A DNA stretch of 64,000 bases from Nodosilinea sp. PGN35 (lineage in GTDB: Bacteria > Cyanobacteriota > Cyanobacteriia > Phormidesmidales > Phormidesmidaceae): positions 1-64,000 of the forward strand of contig NZ_JAQKQJ010000008.1 in the NCBI RefSeq assembly GCF_029109325.1. Reading direction: 5' to 3'. Position 1 is the first letter of the stretch. Each line of letters begins with the position of its first letter. Below are positions 59,181 to 64,000 of this stretch, in pieces. The notes below the pieces were generated by a model. That model was not told the DNA's origin, ran no database searches, and saw nothing but the letters and a program-made list of their open reading frames with translations. The translations under genes and the position numbers were made by a program.

Positions 59181-59456
59181 CTAGAGAGCACCCAGATTGG
59201 CCAGGCCCAAAATTACTCCGGCCCCGATGATGTGGCCAAAGCTAGTGGTGGCCAGCACGGCGGGCAGGCCAAACCCGCCAAACATTTCCGAAGACGGCAT
59301 CGCCGGGGGGGCGCTCTGATGCTTGATGGTGAACTTGCCAAAGGCAATGGCCAAAATATTGCAGATGACCATGACGGCCGCCACCTTAGGGCTCCAGCTC
59401 AGCGTGTTTGGAACTGCGGCTAACAGCGGTAAAAATGCCAATGTACCAGCCTCCAT
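59181..59456 (-). CDS. psaK: Photosystem I reaction centre subunit PsaK
   Basis: From the ATG at 59456 the product has 91 residues. The diagnostic core is TLSWSPKVAAVMVICNILAIAFGKFTIKH and MPSSEMFGGFGLPAVLATTSFGHIIGAGVILGLANLG, with two membrane helices. PsaK lies at the outer edge of photosystem I and helps couple phycobilisomes or trimer neighbours. The longer frame (59483) would add ten residues not typical of the family. Confidence 0.95.
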   Translation of the reverse strand: MEAGTLAFLPLLAAVPNTLSWSPKVAAVMVICNILAIAFGKFTIKHQSAPPAMPSSEMFGGFGLPAVLATTSFGHIIGAGVILGLANLGAL

Positions 59457-59719
59457 AAAGAAAGTGTTGGGTGGGCAAGTCAATTGCCTAGGCTCACTTT
59501 TTCATGCGGGTAGGAAGTTCTGTCGATGGCCGTTGCAAGACTTTACAATTTAGAGGGGCGCAGAGCCCGATGGACAGCCAAAAGTCTGGCCGCCCTGGGG
59601 AGCAGGGTCTATATCCACCGAGTGCGGCGGCTCTCGGCGGCGGCTCTCGGTGGAGCATCCCAGGGCATGCTTTTGACTCAGGCGGCCTACCCTATAAATA
59701 GTGAGGATAAGATCTATCT

Positions 59720-60148
59720 ATGGAACGAGGACTGCTGTGGCTGCCCCTGCTGGGGGTATTTATTGGCTTAGCCTGGGCGGGCTGGCATGAGTTTCAGAAG
59801 GTGCAGGCCTACGAAGCCTGGGCCACCGGGTTCGACCGCAGCAAGTACGACATTCGATCGATGCTGGGCCAGCGGGGCGACGATCTGACCTGGGGGCGAC
59901 CCACCCGCCGGGGGGCCATCGACCTCACCACCCTATCTCTCCGGCAGGTGACCAGCCTTCAGCTCGAAATCGACGGGGAGGCAGCACCTCCAGAACCAGC
60001 CCCGCTGACGGGTAAGTCAGTGGCGCTGGCCCTGGTTACGGCAAGCGGCACAACCTACCGCATTCCCTTCACCGACGGCGATCTGGCCCGCCGCTGGGAA
60101 AAAGCGTTGCATCAATCTCTTCAGGCGCTAAAATCGGCATCAGCCTAA
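59720..60148 (+). CDS. Conserved hypothetical with N-terminal membrane helix, 142 aa
   Basis: The protein starts with one hydrophobic helix (LLWLPLLGVFIGLAWAGWHEF) and has a soluble C-terminal part of about 110 residues containing QVTSLQLEIDGE and YRIPFTDGDLARRWEKALHQ, a small beta-sandwich-like domain. It lies upstream of ftsQ on the same strand with 96 bases between; a role in division or envelope is not shown. Family not recognised. Confidence 0.75.
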   Translation: MERGLLWLPLLGVFIGLAWAGWHEFQKVQAYEAWATGFDRSKYDIRSMLGQRGDDLTWGRPTRRGAIDLTTLSLRQVTSLQLEIDGEAAPPEPAPLTGKSVALALVTASGTTYRIPFTDGDLARRWEKALHQSLQALKSASA

Positions 60149-60244
60149 CGGCAGCCTAGGAAGGGGGAGGGTTTCGGTCCCTCTACGCGCTGTCTTGAGC
60201 GGCAGTTCTGTTCGCCGGGCGGCTTAGCCCTCACCCCTGATGCC

Positions 60245-61096
60245 ATGACCCGTGTTTCTTCCCTGTCTCGCGACGAACTCAAGACCCGGCGAAAGAGTCT
60301 GCGGCGGCGGCGGCGCATTTCGATCAGCCAGGCGCTCTGGCGGTTTTGGGCGCTCTCTGGGCTGACGGCGGCAATTTTTTGGGGGGCCACCCGGCCGGCG
60401 TGGCTAATCCACAGCTCCGCCCAGATCAACGTCAGCGGCAACGAGCTGCTCAGTACCGAAATGGTGCAGAGCCTGGTGCCGCTGAGCTATCCCCAGCCGC
60501 TGATGAAGGTGGAACCGGAGGTGTTGGCCCGGCAGCTGCGCGATCGCGGCCCCATTGTCAGCGCTGAGGTCACCCGCCAGCTGCTGCCGCCGCGCCTCAA
60601 TGTGCGGGTGCAGGAGCGGGTGCCCGTTGCCCTGGTGCTGCCGGTGGGCAACGCCGAGGGCAGCGGCAATCAGTATCTTCAGGCGGGGTTCCTCGACGCC
60701 CACGGTGCCTGGATGCCCCTGGCCAGCTTTGGTCTGGGCAGCGCCTCGCCCCAGCTGCCCACCCTGCAGCTCCGGGGCATTCAACCCCACTACCAGCGCT
60801 ACTGGCCCCAGATCTACGAAACCATCGTCACCAGCCCGGTGGCCATTACCGAGATCGATTGGCAAGATCCCAACAACCTGGTGCTTGAGACCGCCCTGGG
60901 CACGGTTTACCTGGGCCCCTACAGCCCAGAACTAGAGCAGCAGCTGGCCACCCTCGACAAAATGCGCAACCTGCCCAACCAGCTGGCCGCTAACGAAGTG
61001 GCCCGCATTGACCTCAGCAACCCCGATGTACCCTCGGTGGCCGTCGTCGATACCGCTGCGCCGGGTGCCGCTGTCAATTCGGGCACCAACCCGTGA
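60245..61096 (+). CDS. ftsQ: Cell division protein FtsQ
   Basis: The 283-residue protein has a basic cytoplasmic tail (RRKSLRRRRRISIS), one membrane helix at about 35-55, a POTRA domain (INVSGNELLSTEMVQSLVPLSYPQPLMKV) and the FtsQ beta domain (RLNVRVQERVPVALVLPVG). It belongs to the divisome and in cyanobacteria directly precedes ftsZ, as here. Confidence 0.92.
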   Translation: MTRVSSLSRDELKTRRKSLRRRRRISISQALWRFWALSGLTAAIFWGATRPAWLIHSSAQINVSGNELLSTEMVQSLVPLSYPQPLMKVEPEVLARQLRDRGPIVSAEVTRQLLPPRLNVRVQERVPVALVLPVGNAEGSGNQYLQAGFLDAHGAWMPLASFGLGSASPQLPTLQLRGIQPHYQRYWPQIYETIVTSPVAITEIDWQDPNNLVLETALGTVYLGPYSPELEQQLATLDKMRNLPNQLAANEVARIDLSNPDVPSVAVVDTAAPGAAVNSGTNP

Positions 61097-61368
61097 GCCC
61101 CCAGCTGCGGCTTCCCACGGTGGCCCCGTTGTCTGCTCACGGTTGAAGAAAAAATATTCAGGATCACTGTATTGATTCAAAAGAGTTTATTTTTCCAATT
61201 TCAGTGGTTAAATCAGGTAGTTTAAGTCTTGCCAAGGCAGTTTGGTTTTTTCTGGCGAAGTACTCTATAGTTGTCTAGCATCAGCCGGGGTTAGATTTTT
61301 AGGGCTTAGATGTTATCTTCGGTTATCTAGTACGGGTAATTTCTATATTGTCTACGGCCTCAACCTCT

Positions 61369-62697
61369 ATGACCCCCGACGATTCCCACGGCAACGGTGC
61401 TGCCCACAGCGACGCTGACTACGAGTCTTACTCGTCTTCTCAGGCTGAGACTGCAACCTCTGACCTGATTCCGTCGGCTGGTGCTGTGACCGCCTTCGCT
61501 GGCCCGTCTAACCCGTTTAGCCACGGCGAGCTTACCTCCAGTCAACCCCACAATGCCAGAGCTATGCCCGGAGAAACGTACACCAACAACTCGGCTTTGC
61601 CCAGCAGCGTCGCCCGCATTAAGGTAATTGGGGTAGGCGGCGGCGGCTGCAATGCTGTCAACCGCATGATTAGCAGTGGCCTGTCGGGCATTGAGTTCTG
61701 GTCTATCAACACCGATGCCCAGGCCCTTGACAACACCACTCAAACCAACAGTCTGCACATTGGTCAAAAGCTGACTCGCGGGCTGGGGGCTGGGGGTAAT
61801 CCCGCCATTGGTCAAAAGGCCGCCGAAGAGTCGCGCGAAGAAATCGCCGCTGCCCTCGAAGAGTCTGACCTGGTGTTTATCACCGCTGGCATGGGCGGGG
61901 GTACCGGCACTGGCGCGGCCCCGATTGTGGCCGAGGTGGCTAAAGAAGCGGGCGCTCTGACGGTGGGCGTGGTGACGCGTCCCTTCACCTTTGAGGGCCG
62001 CCGCCGCATGAACCAGGCCGACGAGGGTATTGCCGCCCTGCAGGGCCGGGTCGATACGCTAATTATTATTCCCAACGACAAGCTGCTGTCGGTAATCTCT
62101 GAGCAGACTCCGGTACAGGAGGCTTTTCGCACCGCTGACGACATTCTGCGCCAGGGGGTGCAGGGAATCTCTGACATCATTACCATCCCCGGTCTGGTCA
62201 ACGTTGACTTTGCCGACGTGCGGGCTATTATGGCCGACGCGGGCACGGCACTGATGGGTATTGGCATGGGCTCAGGCAAGTCGCGGGCGCGGGAAGCGGC
62301 GATCGCCGCCATCTCCTCTCCCCTGCTGGAGTCCTCCATCGACGGGGCCTCGGGAGCCGTGTTTAATATCACCGGAGGGTCAGATCTCACCCTCCACGAA
62401 GTCAACGCCGCTGCCGAGATCATCTACGAAGGGGTTGACCCCAACGCCAACATTATCTTTGGCGCGGTGATCGACGAGCGCATGCAGGGCGAAGTGTGCA
62501 TTACCGTAATTGCTACGGGCTTTAACACCCGCGCTGGAGCTGAGCCTGAGCTAGAGGTGGCCCGCGTCACCCCCTTTAAGCGCACCCTGGCGACACCGCC
62601 CATTAACCCTCCGGCCAGCAGTGGGGCAGGCGGTCTGGGCGCTGGGCTAGACATCCCTGAATTCTTGCAGCGGCGGCGACCGAACGGCAACCGCTAG
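61369..62697 (+). CDS. ftsZ: Cell division protein FtsZ
   Basis: From the ATG at 61369 (MTPDDSHG, aligned to other cyanobacterial starts; an upstream TTG at 61348 is possible) the protein has 442 residues. A cyanobacterial N-terminal extension of about 80 residues precedes the GTPase core with [30 protein letters not shown] (tubulin signature) and the C-terminal peptide [11 protein letters not shown] that binds partners. It forms the division ring. Its stop is two bases before thiD. Confidence 0.96.
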   Translation: MTPDDSHGNGAAHSDADYESYSSSQAETATSDLIPSAGAVTAFAGPSNPFSHGELTSSQPHNARAMPGETYTNNSALPSSVARIKVIGVGGGGCNAVNRMISSGLSGIEFWSINTDAQALDNTTQTNSLHIGQKLTRGLGAGGNPAIGQKAAEESREEIAAALEESDLVFITAGMGGGTGTGAAPIVAEVAKEAGALTVGVVTRPFTFEGRRRMNQADEGIAALQGRVDTLIIIPNDKLLSVISEQTPVQEAFRTADDILRQGVQGISDIITIPGLVNVDFADVRAIMADAGTALMGIGMGSGKSRAREAAIAAISSPLLESSIDGASGAVFNITGGSDLTLHEVNAAAEIIYEGVDPNANIIFGAVIDERMQGEVCITVIATGFNTRAGAEPELEVARVTPFKRTLATPPINPPASSGAGGLGAGLDIPEFLQRRRPNGNR

Positions 62698-62699
62698 CC

Positions 62700-63515
62700 A
62701 TGACCACGTCATCTCCTTGGCCTGCGGCCCTGACCATCGCTGGCTCTGACAGCGGCGGCGGGGCGGGCATTCAGGCCGATTTACGCACCTTTGCCTTTCA
62801 CCTGGTTCACGGTACCAGCGCCCTCACCTGTGTCACGGCCCAAAATACCCTGGGGGTGACGCGGGTGGATGCCCTGCCCCCCGACGCGGTGGTGGCTCAG
62901 ATCGACGCAGTGACTGGCGACATTGCTGTGCAGGGGATAAAAACCGGCATGCTGCTCAACCAGGGCATCATTCAGGCGGTGGCGGGGGCGTTGAGCGCCC
63001 TACCCGAGACAATTCCGATAGTGGTGGATCCGGTGATGGTGTCGCGTACGGGGGCACAGCTAATTGACGACGATGCGATCGCCACCCTGACCCGCCGCCT
63101 GATTCCCCAGGCCCGTATTCTCACCCCTAACCGCCACGAGGCCCAGATGCTCAGCGGTTTGGAGATCACCACCCTGGCCGATATGGAAGCGGCGGCCCGC
63201 AAAATTCATCAGCTTGGCTCCCAGGCCGTGCTGGTGAAAGGGGGCGGAATGAAAGATGCCCTACGTAGCACCGATGTCTGGTTTGATGGCAGCGCAATGG
63301 TGGTGCTAGAGGCAGAAATTGTAGAAACAAAGCACACCCACGGCACCGGCTGCACGCTGTCGGCGGCGATCGCCGCCAACCTCGCTCTGGGCAAAGAGCC
63401 TCTGACTGCCGTCAGAGCCGCCAAAGACTACGTGACCAATGCCCTCAAACACGCCCTGGCGATTGGTCAGGGCCAAGGCCCCGTTGGCCACTTCTTTCCG
63501 CTATTAGCCAAGTAG
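62700..63515 (+). CDS. thiD: Hydroxymethylpyrimidine/phosphomethylpyrimidine kinase
   Basis: The 271-residue ribokinase-like enzyme has TIAGSDSGGGAGIQADLRTF, KTGMLLNQGIIQ, VVDPVMVSRTGAQL, LTPNRHEAQML and the catalytic HGTGCTLSAAIAANLA. It phosphorylates HMP and HMP-P in thiamine synthesis. It starts two bases after ftsZ, so the two are probably co-transcribed. Its stop lies inside a long hairpin shared with the convergent gene. Confidence 0.95.
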   Translation: MTTSSPWPAALTIAGSDSGGGAGIQADLRTFAFHLVHGTSALTCVTAQNTLGVTRVDALPPDAVVAQIDAVTGDIAVQGIKTGMLLNQGIIQAVAGALSALPETIPIVVDPVMVSRTGAQLIDDDAIATLTRRLIPQARILTPNRHEAQMLSGLEITTLADMEAAARKIHQLGSQAVLVKGGGMKDALRSTDVWFDGSAMVVLEAEIVETKHTHGTGCTLSAAIAANLALGKEPLTAVRAAKDYVTNALKHALAIGQGQGPVGHFFPLLAK

Positions 63516-63553
63516 GCTGGGTTTGATCAAGTCAAACCCAGCCTACTTGGCTA
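63505..63553. terminator. Bidirectional terminator, 22-bp perfect stem
   Basis: The arms 63505-63526 and 63532-63553 are fully complementary around TCAAG. The thiD stop lies inside the left arm and the stop of the convergent gene (63551-63553) inside the right arm. No U-run is seen on either side. Confidence 0.75.
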
Positions 63554-64000
63554 TTGATCCGTTGGTTGCGGCCAGACCGATTCCCAGTCGGGGCACTGGC
63601 GTTCTTCCTCGGGGCCAAAGGGGTGCATGGCGCACACCAGGGTGTTGCCCCCGTAGGACTGACCACAGAAGTTGCGGCAGCCCACACAGGCCGGGTAGTT
63701 TTGCAGCAGCGGCTCCACGGTGCTGTTGAAGGGGCCAGAGACCTCTTCAAACCACTGATCAACGCCCGATAACCCCGTCACCAGCGGCCCTAGAATGTCG
63801 TTGAGCTCGTCGGCCACGTAGTTGATTTCAGCATTGATGGTGACTCGAAACGGCCCTACCACATGGCTGATCTCATCTACAATGCGATCGATCTCAGGAT
63901 CAATGGCCTCCTGCACCTGCTCGGCCCACTGGTCGGTGGTCTGTACCAGGCCATCGGAGGCGATCGCCAGCTGCTCAGCCAGACTATCGAGCCAGCGTTC
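63551..64000 (-). CDS. Conserved cyanobacterial hypothetical with Cys motif (N-terminus outside)
   Basis: The frame is open across the window edge, so the start lies beyond 64000; at least 149 residues are visible. The N-terminal part is amphipathic and helical (IDRIVDEISHVVGPFRVTINA). The end holds a conserved motif ACVGCRNFCGQSYGGNTLVC, AMHP and RQCPDWE, seen in cyanobacterial hypothetical proteins and possibly metal-binding. No function is recognised. Confidence 0.75.
   Translation of the reverse strand, partial: ERWLDSLAEQLAIASDGLVQTTDQWAEQVQEAIDPEIDRIVDEISHVVGPFRVTINAEINYVADELNDILGPLVTGLSGVDQWFEEVSGPFNSTVEPLLQNYPACVGCRNFCGQSYGGNTLVCAMHPFGPEEERQCPDWESVWPQPTDQ

Noticed and set aside
59526-59771. 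81-codon + strand frame before the 142-residue hypothetical
   Set aside because: It overlaps the start of the real gene and has no hydrophobic or family pattern.
1-64000. tRNA or rRNA genes
   Set aside because: No T-loop consensus in a cloverleaf context and no rRNA landmarks were seen by eye.

Overview
The window is chromosomal DNA of a cyanobacterium. Photosystem I subunit K, the shell proteins CcmK3 and CcmK4, a cyanobacteriochrome-type PixJ receptor, a cyanobacterial FtsQ-FtsZ pair and very frequent HIP1 octamers (GCGATCGC) all point that way. The GC-rich coding sequence, together with two chemosensory operons and cellulose and exopolysaccharide genes, suggests a motile, mat-forming, probably filamentous non-heterocystous lineage of the Leptolyngbya/Nodosilinea type. 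That placement is an inference; no marker gene fixes the genus.

Region 1 (1-16631, all minus strand) holds two consecutive chemosensory gene sets with the same order: PATAN response regulator, CheY, CheW, methyl-accepting protein, CheA. The upstream set (16631 down to 7304) looks like pixGHIJL, and its receptor carries a DXCF cyanobacteriochrome GAF domain. An extra CheW follows, then a second set (6603 to beyond base 1) resembling pilGHIJL/hmpABCDE. Both probably steer type IV pilus motility, the first in response to light.

Region 2 (16632-18001) is a 1.4 kb gene-free stretch with small CTAG-ended inverted-repeat elements, a 13-bp hairpin and a run of stem-loops. Region 3 (18002-28421, minus strand) is a cellulose operon: outer-membrane barrel, TPR protein, GH8 endoglucanase, BcsB and BcsA with a PilZ domain. 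The BcsC functions appear split over two genes.

Region 4 (28422-44529) is a mixed neighbourhood: small lipoproteins, a pentapeptide-repeat protein, a CPA2 antiporter, Uma2 nucleases (one frameshifted), LeuA, a GAF protein, a TUDOR-like protein, the ccmK3-ccmK4 satellite locus, a nucleoside hydrolase, an SLH lipoprotein and a TMEM14 protein. Region 5 (44530-53376, plus strand) is an exopolysaccharide cluster with three GT2, one GT4, a flavoprotein, a flippase and a GT-C-like membrane protein. Region 6 (53258-59120) has a degenerate receiver protein and a coupled pair of AAA-like ATPases, the second with 14 WD40 repeats. Region 7 (59181-64000) has psaK, ftsQ, ftsZ, thiD and two conserved hypotheticals.

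Several repeat families run through the window. The most striking is a roughly 100-bp palindromic element with an AACGTT-rich core, present in eight copies; one copy interrupts another repeat at a TA dinucleotide, which indicates past mobility. A second family is a composite spacer (AGTTTTGAG array plus G-rich tract) placed between genes of both the chemosensory and the cellulose operons.
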